The notes: generated from the letters alone by a model not told the origin. A DNA stretch of 9,737 bases from Actinomycetes bacterium (GCA_021816565.1 JAKAXN010000158.1:1-9737); one strand, 5' to 3'. Shown: positions 1-6,546, counted from the first letter of the stretch. Made by a program: numbers and translations.

Positions 1-1
1 C

Positions 2-568
2 CTCCTGCTCCCGGACCTGCGCGACCACGTGATCGCCCCGCTCATCCCGTCCCAGTTCGCCGGGGACGGCTACAAGATCCTGGCCAACCCGACCGGCAAG
101 TTCGAGCTGGGCGGCCCCCACGCCGACGCCGGGCTGACCGGGCGCAAGATCATCGTCGACACCTACGGCGGCTCGGCCCGCCACGGGGGCGGGGCGTTCT
201 CCGGGAAGGACCCCTCCAAGGTGGACCGCTCCGCGGCCTACGCCGCCCGGTGGGTGGCCAAGCACGTGGTGGCTTCCGGTGCCGCCGCCCGCTGCGAGAT
301 CCAGGTCGCCTACGCCATCGGCGTGGCCCGGCCGGTCTCGCTGCTGGTCGAGACCTTCGGCACCGAGCAGGTGGACCCGGCCCGGATCGTGGCCGCGGTG
401 GACCAGGTGTTCGACCTGCGCCCGGCCGCCATCATCCGGGACCTGGACCTGCGCCGGCCCATCTACCGGCGCACCGCCGCCTACGGGCACTTCGGGCGGG
501 GCGAGAAGGAGTTCACCTGGGAGCAGCTCAGCCGGCTGGACGCCTTCAAGTCGGCTCTGGGCGTCTGA
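2..568 (+). CDS. metK: S-adenosylmethionine synthetase, C-terminal half (5' end off the window)
   Basis: This enzyme makes S-adenosylmethionine from methionine and ATP in the cytoplasm. The frame is open from base 2, so the gene begins before the window; 188 residues are visible, roughly half of the usual ~385-400. Family signatures seen: [14 protein letters not shown] at about visible residues 46-59, the phosphate-binding loop [16 protein letters not shown] just after it, the YAIG motif, and the HFGR motif near the C terminus. The canonical GGPxGDxGLTGRK reads [13 protein letters not shown] here, a conservative Gly to Ala change. The stop TGA lies at 566-568, and priA follows after 62 bases. 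The product is the methyl donor for the RNA methyltransferases encoded nearby. The family assignment is certain; only the N-terminal half is unseen. Confidence 0.97.
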   Translation, partial: LLLPDLRDHVIAPLIPSQFAGDGYKILANPTGKFELGGPHADAGLTGRKIIVDTYGGSARHGGGAFSGKDPSKVDRSAAYAARWVAKHVVASGAAARCEIQVAYAIGVARPVSLLVETFGTEQVDPARIVAAVDQVFDLRPAAIIRDLDLRRPIYRRTAAYGHFGRGEKEFTWEQLSRLDAFKSALGV

Positions 569-575
569 TCCGCCA

Positions 576-612
576 GGCCCGTCCCGGCGGCCCCGGCCAC
601 CGGGACGGGGCC
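576..612 (+). terminator. GC-rich hairpin between metK and priA (possible U-tract-less terminator)
   Basis: A perfect 10-base inverted repeat pairs CCCGTCCCGG (578-587) with CCGGGACGGG (600-609) across a 12-base loop. After a bulged G at 610, two more G-C pairs extend it (576-577 with 611-612). No T-run follows, so it is not a classical intrinsic terminator. Hairpins without U-tracts have been proposed as terminators in actinobacteria. It could instead be a leader structure or attenuator for priA. A 10-base palindrome, CCGGTACCGG, lies directly downstream at 611-620. The pairing is seen; the function is inferred. Confidence 0.4.
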
Positions 613-619
613 GGTACCG

Positions 620-627
620 GGGAGGGG
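620..627 (+). promoter_or_regulatory. Shine-Dalgarno for priA
   Basis: The purine-rich stretch GGGGAGGGG ends a few bases before the GTG at 631. It is the main reason for choosing that start over the longer upstream frame, which would run deep into metK. Confidence 0.6.
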
Positions 628-630
628 TCG

Positions 631-2328
631 GTGGCCCGGGTGGTCACCGACGTCTCCGGTATCGACAAGGAGTTCGACTACGTGATCCCGCCGGCCATGG
701 CCGGCGGGATCGACGTCGGTACGCAGGTGCGGGTGCAGCTGGGGGGCCGGCGGGTCGGGGCCTGGGTGGTGGCCACCGGGCCGGTGGACCGCAGCTACCA
801 GGGACCGCCGCTGAAGCCGCTGGCCAAGCGGCGAGGTCACGGCCCGGAGCCGGCCGTGGTGGACCTGGCTGCCTGGGCGGCGTGGCGTTGGGCCGCCAAG
901 CGGGCGTCGTTCCTCACCGCCGCGTCGGCTGATTCGGCGGTGCCGCGCCTGCCCACGGCCCGGAGCCGCCCGCCGGCCCCGCCGGGCGCGGCCCTGCCCT
1001 ACGGGCCCGGTCCGCACGTCCTGCGGGTGGGCCCGGCCTCCGATCCCACCGCGCTGGTCGCCGCCGCCGCCCAGGCGGGCCCCACCCTGGTGGTGGTGGC
1101 CTCCGCGGCCCGGGCCGCGGTGCTGGCCGGGCGCCTGCGCCGGGCCGGCGCCGACGTGGCCCTGCTGCCCGGGGACTGGCCGGCGGCCCGGGCCGGGGCC
1201 GGGGTGGTCATCGGCTCCCGGGCCGCGGCGTGGGGGCCCTGCCCCGGCCTGGCCGCGGTGGTCGTGCTCGACGCCCACGACGAGAGCCTGCGCCAGGAGG
1301 GCGCCCCGACGTGGAGCGCGGTCACCGTGGCCGTCGAACGGGCCCGCCGGGCCGGGGCCGCGTGCTACCTGCTGAGCGCCTGCCCGTCGCTCGAGATCCT
1401 GGCGCTGGGGCGCCTGCAGGCTCCCGAGCCCAGCGTCGAGCGGGCCGGCTGGGCCGCCACGGAGGTGATCGACCGCCGCGGCGACGATCCCCGGCTGGGC
1501 CTCTACTCCGACCGGCTGGTGGAGGTGGTCCGCTCCGGCCAGAAGGTGGCGTGCATCTTGAACCGCACCGGCCGGGTCCGGCTGCTGGCCTGCGGCTCGT
1601 GCGGGGAGGTGGTGCGCTGCGAGCACTGCCGCTCGGCGGTCGGGTCACCCGAGCCGGGACGGCTGGCCTGCCCCCGATGCGGCCAGGAGAGGCCGGCGGT
1701 GTGCGCCCGCTGCGGCTCGATCGCGTTGAAGTCGCTGCGCATCGGCACCGGCCGGGCCCGCGACGATCTGGAGCGGCTGGCCGGACGACCGGTCGGCGAG
1801 GTGAGCGGCCCGGCCGGCCCCCGGCCCGATCAGGACGTCCTGGTGGGCACCGAGGCCCTGCTGCACCGGCTGGACCCGGCGTCGGGTTTCTCCACCGTCG
1901 CCTTCGTCGACTTCGACCAGGAGCTGCTGGCCCCCCGGGTGCGGGCCCCCGAGGAGGCCCTGGCCCTGCTGGCGCTGGCCTCCCGGGTGGTGCGGGGCCG
2001 GCCGGGCCGGGTGATGGTCCAGTCCCGGATCCCGGACCACCCGGTCATAAGGGCGGCGGTGACCGCCAACCCGGCGCTGGCCACCGACGACCAGGTGGAG
2101 CTGCGCCGGGCGCTGGGCTTCCCGCCGTTCGCCGCGGTGGCCCTGGTGTCGGGCGACGCCGCCGGGGAATGGGTCGGGCGCCTCCGCGGTGTCACGGTCA
2201 TGGGTCCCGACGCTGGACGGTGGCTGGTGAGGGCCCCCGATCCGACCGCCCTGGCCGACGCCCTGGCCGCCCTACCCCGCCCGGAGAAGGGCACCCTGCG
2301 GGTGGCGGTGGACCCACCCCGGCTCTAG
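631..2328 (+). CDS. priA: Actinobacterial-type primosomal protein N' (PriA), no functional helicase motor
   Basis: This PriA-family protein has 565 residues, short of the ~650 common in actinobacteria and ~730 in E. coli. The start GTG has a strong Shine-Dalgarno, and the product begins MARVVTDVSGIDKEFDYVIP, matching the family's N-terminal 3'-DNA-end-binding domain. Eight cysteines in four CxxC pairs (321/324, 330/333, 347/350, 358/361) form the two-zinc module. The C-terminal ELRRALGFPPF motif lies at 490-500. The motor is degenerate: where GxxGSGKT belongs there is GPASDPT (about 134-140), the DEEH region reads LDAHDESL (213-220), and the VGTQMxxKGxxF motif reads VGTEALLHRL (from 405). Loss of helicase motifs is known in actinobacterial PriA. 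It probably still binds forks or primosome partners during replication restart without unwinding DNA; that role is inferred. queF follows after 31 bases. Confidence 0.93.
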   Translation: MARVVTDVSGIDKEFDYVIPPAMAGGIDVGTQVRVQLGGRRVGAWVVATGPVDRSYQGPPLKPLAKRRGHGPEPAVVDLAAWAAWRWAAKRASFLTAASADSAVPRLPTARSRPPAPPGAALPYGPGPHVLRVGPASDPTALVAAAAQAGPTLVVVASAARAAVLAGRLRRAGADVALLPGDWPAARAGAGVVIGSRAAAWGPCPGLAAVVVLDAHDESLRQEGAPTWSAVTVAVERARRAGAACYLLSACPSLEILALGRLQAPEPSVERAGWAATEVIDRRGDDPRLGLYSDRLVEVVRSGQKVACILNRTGRVRLLACGSCGEVVRCEHCRSAVGSPEPGRLACPRCGQERPAVCARCGSIALKSLRIGTGRARDDLERLAGRPVGEVSGPAGPRPDQDVLVGTEALLHRLDPASGFSTVAFVDFDQELLAPRVRAPEEALALLALASRVVRGRPGRVMVQSRIPDHPVIRAAVTANPALATDDQVELRRALGFPPFAAVALVSGDAAGEWVGRLRGVTVMGPDAGRWLVRAPDPTALADALAALPRPEKGTLRVAVDPPRL

Positions 2329-2348
2329 CCCACCCGCAGTGGGTAGCC
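2321..2348 (+). other. Small imperfect hairpin over the priA stop codon
   Basis: CCCAC (2329-2333) pairs with GTGGG (2339-2343) around a 5-base loop. Outside it either CTA/TAG or GGCT/AGCC can pair, across a bulge. The structure covers the priA stop and touches the candidate -10 box of queF. It is short, has no U-tract, and may be chance in such GC-rich DNA. Confidence 0.25.
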
Positions 2349-2349
2349 T
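2344..2349 (+). promoter_or_regulatory. Candidate -10 box for leaderless queF
   Basis: TAGCCT fits TANNNT and ends 10 bases before the queF ATG at 2360. No Shine-Dalgarno lies before that ATG, and I see no convincing -35 box. This is the weakest member of the set of TANNNT boxes in the window. Confidence 0.3.
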
Positions 2350-2359
2350 CGGTCATCCG

Positions 2360-2851
2360 ATGAGCGACACATCCAAGCTGACCAAACTGGGTTCGGCGAC
2401 CCGGTACCGCTACGAGGAGCCGAGCGCCGACATCCTCGAGGTGTTCGACAACTCCCGTCCCGGTTCTCCCTGGGTGGTGGGCCTCGACTGCGCCGAGTTC
2501 ACCAGCCTGTGCCCCATGACCGGCCAGCCGGACTTCGGCCGGGTGCACATCCACTACATCCCGGCCGGGTTGTGCGTCGAGAGCAAGAGCCTGAAGCTCT
2601 ACCTCGGGGCGTACCGCAACCACGGCGCCTTCCACGAGGACTGCATCAACCGCATCGCCGACGACCTGGTGACGGTCATGGCGCCGCGGTATCTGCGGGT
2701 GTTCGGCGACTTCCGGGCCCGTGGCGGCATCGCCATCCGGCCGCTGGCGCTGCGCCTGACCCCGGCGCTGACCGCGGAGGAGCTGAGCCGGTGCCGGGAG
2801 CTGGTGGCCCAGCACGATTCGGCCACCGCCGCGCTGGTCGGCCGGGACTAG
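2360..2851 (+). CDS. queF: NADPH-dependent 7-cyano-7-deazaguanine reductase (preQ0 to preQ1)
   Basis: QueF reduces the nitrile of preQ0 to the amine of preQ1, the base that Tgt inserts into tRNA on the way to queuosine. The product is a 163-residue single-domain (YkvM-type) enzyme, close to the 165 residues of the B. subtilis protein. The active-site cysteine is C51 in FTSLCPMTGQPDF. D58 is 7 residues later and E93, in the AFHED segment, is 42 residues later, the same spacing as Cys55, Asp62 and Glu97 in B. subtilis. The QueF motif ESKSLKLY is at 74-81. I chose the ATG at 2360; an in-frame GTG at 2339 would add seven residues. The gene sits between priA and a convergent gene, with no other queuosine gene in view. 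No Shine-Dalgarno is seen, so it may be leaderless or read through from priA. Confidence 0.95.
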   Translation: MSDTSKLTKLGSATRYRYEEPSADILEVFDNSRPGSPWVVGLDCAEFTSLCPMTGQPDFGRVHIHYIPAGLCVESKSLKLYLGAYRNHGAFHEDCINRIADDLVTVMAPRYLRVFGDFRARGGIAIRPLALRLTPALTAEELSRCRELVAQHDSATAALVGRD

Positions 2852-2864
2852 GCCCCCGGGACGC

Positions 2865-3386
2865 TCATACCCAGCCCTGACGGCGCAGCTCGTAGAGGGC
2901 GATTGCCGCCGCGGTGGCCACATTGAGCGAGCCGACCCGACCCATCAACGGCAGGAACGCCACGGCGTCGCACGCGGCCAGGGTGGCGGGGCTGAGACCG
3001 TGGTCCTCGTTGCCGACGGCCAGGCACACGTCGGGGCCGGCGGTCATCTGGTGCAGCGGCACCGCGGCGTCGGCCAGTTCGAGGCCGACCACCGTGAAGC
3101 CATCCTCGCGGGCCGCGTCGGCGGCGTCGGCGCCCCGCTCGAAGACCGACCACGACAGGTACCGCTCGGTCCCGAGCGACACCTTGGCCGACTTGGCGCC
3201 CGTCGGCGACGGGGTGGGACCGGCCAGGTACAGGTGCTCCACCCGGTAGGCGGCGGCGGTGCGCACTATCGACCCGACGTTGAACGGCGACTGCACCCCG
3301 TCGAGCAGCAGCGACAGCCGCCCGGCGCTGCGGCGGTTCCACTCCCGGTGCAGGCGCTTGAGGTCGGTGGGACGGAGCTGCTTCAC
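2865..3386 (-). CDS. TrmH/SpoU-family RNA 2'-O-methyltransferase
   Basis: This 173-residue protein is of the SPOUT (trefoil-knot) class, which transfers a methyl group from AdoMet to a ribose 2'-OH in tRNA or rRNA. The three SpoU motifs are visible: motif 1 NVGSIVRTAA at 36-45 (N36 and R42), motif 2 VGNEDHGLS at 124-132 with E127, and motif 3 LPLMGRVGSLNVATA at 145-159. A short basic N-terminal extension of about 24 residues precedes the fold. The GTG start at 3386 overlaps the TGA of the upstream methyltransferase as GTGA, so translation is probably coupled. The stop faces that of queF across 13 bases. The target nucleotide cannot be read from sequence: it could be a tRNA Gm18 (TrmH-like) or another enzyme of this family. 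Confidence 0.9.
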   Translation of the reverse strand: MKQLRPTDLKRLHREWNRRSAGRLSLLLDGVQSPFNVGSIVRTAAAYRVEHLYLAGPTPSPTGAKSAKVSLGTERYLSWSVFERGADAADAAREDGFTVVGLELADAAVPLHQMTAGPDVCLAVGNEDHGLSPATLAACDAVAFLPLMGRVGSLNVATAAAIALYELRRQGWV

Positions 3387-3979
3387 CGGGCGTCGACCTG
3401 CAGGATCCGGTAGCCCTTGCGCGACGCCAGGCGAGCCACGTCGTAGCCGGTGGAGCGCATCCACTCGGCCAGCGAGTCCGAGCCCAGGTTCTTCTGGACC
3501 ACCAGCCACGCCGTGGCACCGGTGGCCAGCCTGGGCAGCCACTGCTCCAGCAGCTCGTGGAGCGCCGCCTTGCCGATACGGATGGGTGGATTGGACCACA
3601 GCTGGGCGAATCGCAGGTCGGCCGGCACCCCCTCCGGGGTCACCGCCCGGACGTTGCCCAGGCCCAGGGCCGCGGCGTTGGCCCGGGTCAGCTCCACCGC
3701 CCTGGTGTTCACATCCACCGCCCACACCGTCGAGGCCGGGTAGCGGCTGGCCACCGTCACGGCGATCGGCCCGTACCCGCACCCCAGGTCCAGGACCGGC
3801 CCGGCCGGGTCCGGGATGCCACGAACCGTGCGCAGGAGCTCCAGGGTGCCCAGGTCGACCCCGCCACCGGCGAACACCCCCCGGTCGGCGGTCAGCTGCA
3901 CCCGCAGGTCCGGCAGCGTCAACTCCACGCGCCGGGGCCGCGACGGGCCGGGCGGGGTCGGATCGAAGTAGTGGGTCAT
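3383..3979 (-). CDS. Class I AdoMet methyltransferase, RsmC/YbxB-like (MTS domain)
   Basis: The product is 198 residues. The N-terminal part has the HYF...P pattern and a TADRGVFAGGGVDLGT segment (30-45) like B. subtilis YbxB and the C-terminal domain of E. coli RsmC. AdoMet motif I is VLDLGCGYGPIA (62-73), an acidic loop AVDVN follows (87-91), and motif IV is NPPI (130-133) followed by RIGK, typical of base N-methyltransferases. E. coli RsmC makes m2G1207 in 16S rRNA; single-domain relatives such as this are thought to act on rRNA, but the target here is unproven. It lies head to head with def, only 26 bases apart, and is coupled to the downstream SpoU gene by a GTGA overlap. No Shine-Dalgarno precedes the ATG. 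Confidence 0.88.
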   Translation of the reverse strand: MTHYFDPTPPGPSRPRRVELTLPDLRVQLTADRGVFAGGGVDLGTLELLRTVRGIPDPAGPVLDLGCGYGPIAVTVASRYPASTVWAVDVNTRAVELTRANAAALGLGNVRAVTPEGVPADLRFAQLWSNPPIRIGKAALHELLEQWLPRLATGATAWLVVQKNLGSDSLAEWMRSTGYDVARLASRKGYRILQVDAR

Positions 3980-3989
3980 GAGCGCACCA

Positions 3990-3995
3990 TCGGTA
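3990..3995 (-). promoter_or_regulatory. Candidate -10 box for the minus-strand methyltransferase pair
   Basis: On the minus strand TACCGA ends 10 bases before the ATG at 3979. It overlaps the + strand TACCAT box within the palindrome GGTACC (3993-3998). It lacks the final T of TANNNT, so it is a weaker match. With only 26 bases between the two genes, both promoters must lie in or very close to this spacer. Confidence 0.3.
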
Positions 3996-3999
3996 CCAT
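3994..3999 (+). promoter_or_regulatory. -10 box for leaderless def
   Basis: TACCAT matches TANNNT and is followed by exactly six bases before the def GTG at 4006. This places the expected transcription start on the first base of the start codon. A purine run (GGGAG) is only one base from the GTG, too close to act as a normal Shine-Dalgarno. No clear -35 box is seen. Confidence 0.55.
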
Positions 4000-4005
4000 G
4001 GGAGC

Positions 4006-4506
4006 GTGGCTTCTTACCAGATCCGGCTTTTCGGGGACCCCGTCCTGACCAGCCCCGCCAGCGAGGTGACCGACATCGACGGGAAGCTGGTCCGCCTGGC
4101 CGAGGACATGGTCGAGACCATGCACGAGGCCCACGGGCTGGGTCTGGCCGCCCCGCAGGTGGGCATCCAGAAGCGCTTGTTCGTCTGCCAGTTCGGTGAG
4201 GACGACCCGCTGACCATCGTCAACCCGACCATCAGCGAGACGCGCGGTGAGTGGGAGTACGAGGAGGGGTGCCTGTCGATCCCCGGGCTGTTCTTCCCGA
4301 TCGTGCGGCCCAAGGAGATCCACCTCACCGGCTACGACCTGGAAGGCCGCGAGGTCTCCATCGAGGCCGATGAGATCGAGGCCCGGTGCTTCCAGCACGA
4401 GCTGGACCACCTGGACGGGCGGTTGCTGCTCAGCATGCTCGACAAGGATCAGAAGCGTGAGGCCATGAGAGAACTGCGCCGGCGAGCCGAGTCGGTCGGG
4501 AGCTGA
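4006..4506 (+). CDS. def: Peptide deformylase
   Basis: The enzyme removes the formyl group from the N-terminal methionine of new proteins at the ribosome. The product is 166 residues, within the bacterial range. All three family motifs are intact: motif 1 GLGLAAPQVG (44-53, Q51), motif 2 EEGCLSIPG (86-94, metal ligand C89) and motif 3 QHELDHLDG (130-138), with metal ligands H131 and H135 and catalytic E132. The C-terminal tail is charged, as in typical family members. The GTG start is supported by the family N terminus (MASYQIRLFGDPVL) and by the TACCAT box upstream. The stop TGA at 4504-4506 touches fmt, which encodes the enzyme doing the opposite reaction on initiator tRNA; def-fmt pairing is common in bacteria. 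Confidence 0.97.
   Translation: MASYQIRLFGDPVLTSPASEVTDIDGKLVRLAEDMVETMHEAHGLGLAAPQVGIQKRLFVCQFGEDDPLTIVNPTISETRGEWEYEEGCLSIPGLFFPIVRPKEIHLTGYDLEGREVSIEADEIEARCFQHELDHLDGRLLLSMLDKDQKREAMRELRRRAESVGS
4498..4502 (+). promoter_or_regulatory. Shine-Dalgarno for fmt, inside the end of def
   Basis: GGGAG lies nine bases before the CTG at 4512. This spacing supports 4512 as the start of fmt, rather than the CTG at 4503 that abuts it or the GTG at 4551. Confidence 0.45.
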
Positions 4507-4511
4507 GCTCC

Positions 4512-5372
4512 CTGCGCCTGGTCTTCCTGGGTTCGCCGGAACCGGCGGCGGTGGCCCTCGACGCTCTGGTGGGCGCCGGCCACGACATCCGGCTGGTCGT
4601 CACCCGACCCGACAAGCGGAGGGGCCGGGGCGGCGCCATGGCCCCCACCCCGGTCAAGGCCGCGGCCCTGCGGCACGGCATCAGGGCCACCTCCGACATC
4701 GCCGAGGTGACCTCCGCCGGGGCGGAGCTGGGCGTGGTGGTGGCCTACGGGCGGATCATCAAGCCCGACGTCCTGGCCGCGCTGGCGATGGTCAACGTCC
4801 ACTTCTCGCTCCTGCCCCGGTGGCGGGGCGCGGCGCCGGTGGAGCGGGCCGTGCTGGCCGGGGACGCCACGACCGGCGTGTGCCTCATGGAGGTGGAGGA
4901 GGGCCTCGACACCGGGGCGGTGTACCGGCGCCGGGAGACCCCCATCGGTGCCGCGGAGACCGCCGAGGAGCTCACCGGCCGGCTGGCCCGCATGGGGGCC
5001 GAGCTGCTGGTGCAGGCCCTCGACGAGGGCCTGGGCGACCCCATCCCGCAAGCGGGCCAGGCCACCTACGCCGACAAGATAGAACCAGCCGACCTGCGCC
5101 TGGACTGGGACCGCCCGGCGAGCGAGCTGCACCGGGTGGTGCGCCTCGGGCGGGCCTGGACCACCTGGGCCGGGCGCCGGCTGCTGGTGGTCCGGGCCAC
5201 CCCGGTGGAAGCCGGTGTCCCCTCCGGGGCCGCCCCCGGCACCCTGCACGGCGACGTGGCGGCCACCGGCCGGGGTGGCCTGCGCCTCGAGGTGGTCCAA
5301 CCGGAGGGCAAGCGGCCCATGCCAGCCACCGACTGGTTGCGGGGTGCGAGGGTCCATGCGCTCGGCTCGTGA
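4512..5372 (+). CDS. fmt: Methionyl-tRNA formyltransferase, apparent CTG start
   Basis: Fmt transfers a formyl group from 10-formyl-tetrahydrofolate to Met-tRNAfMet. From CTG 4512 the protein is 286 residues, a little short of the usual 305-315. It begins MRLVFLGSPEP, the family's first strand and loop. The catalytic triad is visible as N95 and H97 in NVHFSLLPRWRGAAP and D133 in GLDTG, with the same 36-residue His-Asp spacing as in E. coli. The C-terminal OB-like domain carries GRAWTTW and VQPEGKRPM. The start is odd: between the last in-frame stop (4458-4460) and codon 4518 there is no ATG, GTG or TTG. The GTG at 4551 would remove strand 1. CTG 4503 (CTGA overlap with the def stop) or CTG 4512 must serve, unless a base differs. 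The last 17 bases overlap rsmB. Confidence 0.93.
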   Translation: MRLVFLGSPEPAAVALDALVGAGHDIRLVVTRPDKRRGRGGAMAPTPVKAAALRHGIRATSDIAEVTSAGAELGVVVAYGRIIKPDVLAALAMVNVHFSLLPRWRGAAPVERAVLAGDATTGVCLMEVEEGLDTGAVYRRRETPIGAAETAEELTGRLARMGAELLVQALDEGLGDPIPQAGQATYADKIEPADLRLDWDRPASELHRVVRLGRAWTTWAGRRLLVVRATPVEAGVPSGAAPGTLHGDVAATGRGGLRLEVVQPEGKRPMPATDWLRGARVHALGS

Positions 5373-6537
5373 CACCACGGCCCGCGGGCTGGCGCTGCGG
5401 GCCCTGATCGACATCGACGGGGGAGCCCGGGCCAATGTCGTGGTCCCGGAGCTGCTCGGAGCCAGCCGGCTCGAGCCCCGGGACCGCCACCTCGTCACCG
5501 AACTGGTCTACGGGGCGTCGCGCATGCAGCGGGCCTGCGACTGGCTGACCGGTCGCTACACCCGCGGCCGCGTCGACGCCCAGGTGCGGGCCGCTCTCCG
5601 TCTCGGGGCCTACCAGCTGGGCTGGACCAGGATCCCGCCCCACGCCGCGGTGTCGGCCACGGTCGCCGAGGTGTCCGGACCGGGGCGATCGGTGGTCAAC
5701 GCGGTGCTGCGCCGGGTGGCGGCCGAGGTCGACCAGGGCCTGGTCGCCTGGCCGGACCTGGCTACCGAGCTCAGCTACCCGGACTGGATACTCGAGCGCC
5801 TCAGCGCCGATCTGGGCCGGGACCGGGCCCGCCAGGCCCTCCAGACCATGAACGAGCCGGCCACCGTCTCGGTCCGCTCCGACGGCTACATCCAGGATCC
5901 GGCCAGCCAGATGATCGCCACCCACCTCGGACCGCTGGCGGGCCCCGGACCGGTGCTCGACATGTGCGCGGCACCCGGCGGCAAGGCCACCGGGCTGGCC
6001 GGCGGGCCCGACGGCGCGACCATGGGCCTGGTGGTGGCAGCGGACGTGTCACCGAGCCGGGCCCGGGTGGTGGCGGCCAACGCCGAGCGGACCGCCGGGG
6101 CCAACGCCGGGACCGCGACTGCCAACGTGGCCACCGTGGTGGCCGACGGGACGGCCGCCCCGTTCCGCGACAACGGGTTCTCCCTGGTGCTGGTCGATGC
6201 TCCCTGCTCCGGGCTGGGGGTGCTGCGCCGCCGGCCCGACGCCCGCTGGCGGGTCAGCCCGGACGACATCGACCGGCTGGCGGCGCTGCAGCGGCGCCTC
6301 CTCGCCTCGGCTGCCGGGCTGGTGCGCCCGGGCGGGGTCCTGGCCTACAGCGTGTGCACGCTGTCGGTCGCCGAGACGGCATCGATCGACAACTGGCTCA
6401 GCCGCACGTTGCCCGGACTGAAGCCGCTACCCCCGCCCGGCGGGCCCTGGACCCCCGCTGGCCGGGGCGCCCTGCTCCTGCCGCAGGCCGCCGGCACCGA
6501 CGGGATGTTCCTCCTGACCCTCCGGGCCGCCCGGTAA
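5356..6537 (+). CDS. rsmB: 16S rRNA m5C967-type methyltransferase RsmB/Sun, shortened
   Basis: RsmB methylates C5 of a 16S rRNA cytosine (C967 in E. coli). The product is 393 residues against about 430-450 normally. Residues ~5-130 are the NusB-like domain (RDRHLVTELVYG, LRLGAYQL, VNAVLRR). The catalytic core has VLDMCAAPGGKAT (from 200, D202), the motif IV cysteine C284 in DAPCSGLG, and the nucleophile C334 in YSVCTLS. Between NEPATVSVR and YIQDPASQ only about three residues remain, where E. coli RsmB has roughly 50 (the RRM-like N1 part). No stop or frame change marks a break, so this looks like a clean lineage deletion, not decay. The ATG at 5356 has GAGGG three bases upstream and overlaps fmt by 17 bases. 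The family is certain; the exact rRNA target is inferred. Confidence 0.93.
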   Translation: MRSARDTTARGLALRALIDIDGGARANVVVPELLGASRLEPRDRHLVTELVYGASRMQRACDWLTGRYTRGRVDAQVRAALRLGAYQLGWTRIPPHAAVSATVAEVSGPGRSVVNAVLRRVAAEVDQGLVAWPDLATELSYPDWILERLSADLGRDRARQALQTMNEPATVSVRSDGYIQDPASQMIATHLGPLAGPGPVLDMCAAPGGKATGLAGGPDGATMGLVVAADVSPSRARVVAANAERTAGANAGTATANVATVVADGTAAPFRDNGFSLVLVDAPCSGLGVLRRRPDARWRVSPDDIDRLAALQRRLLASAAGLVRPGGVLAYSVCTLSVAETASIDNWLSRTLPGLKPLPPPGGPWTPAGRGALLLPQAAGTDGMFLLTLRAAR

Positions 6538-6540
6538 CTT
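6535..6540 (+). promoter_or_regulatory. -10 box for leaderless rpe, overlapping the rsmB stop codon
   Basis: TAACTT matches TANNNT, and its first three bases are the TAA stop of rsmB. Exactly six bases separate it from the rpe GTG at 6547, the same spacing as at def. CTGACC at 6514-6519 is a possible -35 box with a short 15-base spacer. Confidence 0.55.
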
Positions 6541-6546
6541 GGGCGG

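Noticed and set aside
250..630. Longer N terminus for priA beginning inside metK
   Set aside because: It would overlap metK by over 300 bases and give Arg/Gly-rich sequence unlike PriA. The GTG at 631 has a strong Shine-Dalgarno and a family-like N terminus.
481..1626. A 381-codon minus-strand frame opposite metK and priA
   Set aside because: It has a Gly/Pro/Arg/His-rich composition with no recognisable domain, and mirrors the codon pattern of priA.
2842..2859. Bidirectional intrinsic terminator between queF and the SpoU-type gene
   Set aside because: The stem has five pairs and the loop eight bases with no T-run on either side; this is expected by chance at this GC content.
5215..5355. 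Longer N terminus for rsmB beginning inside fmt
   Set aside because: The extra residues are Pro/Ser/Arg-rich and do not match RsmB. The ATG at 5356 has GAGGG upstream and fits the start of the NusB-like domain.
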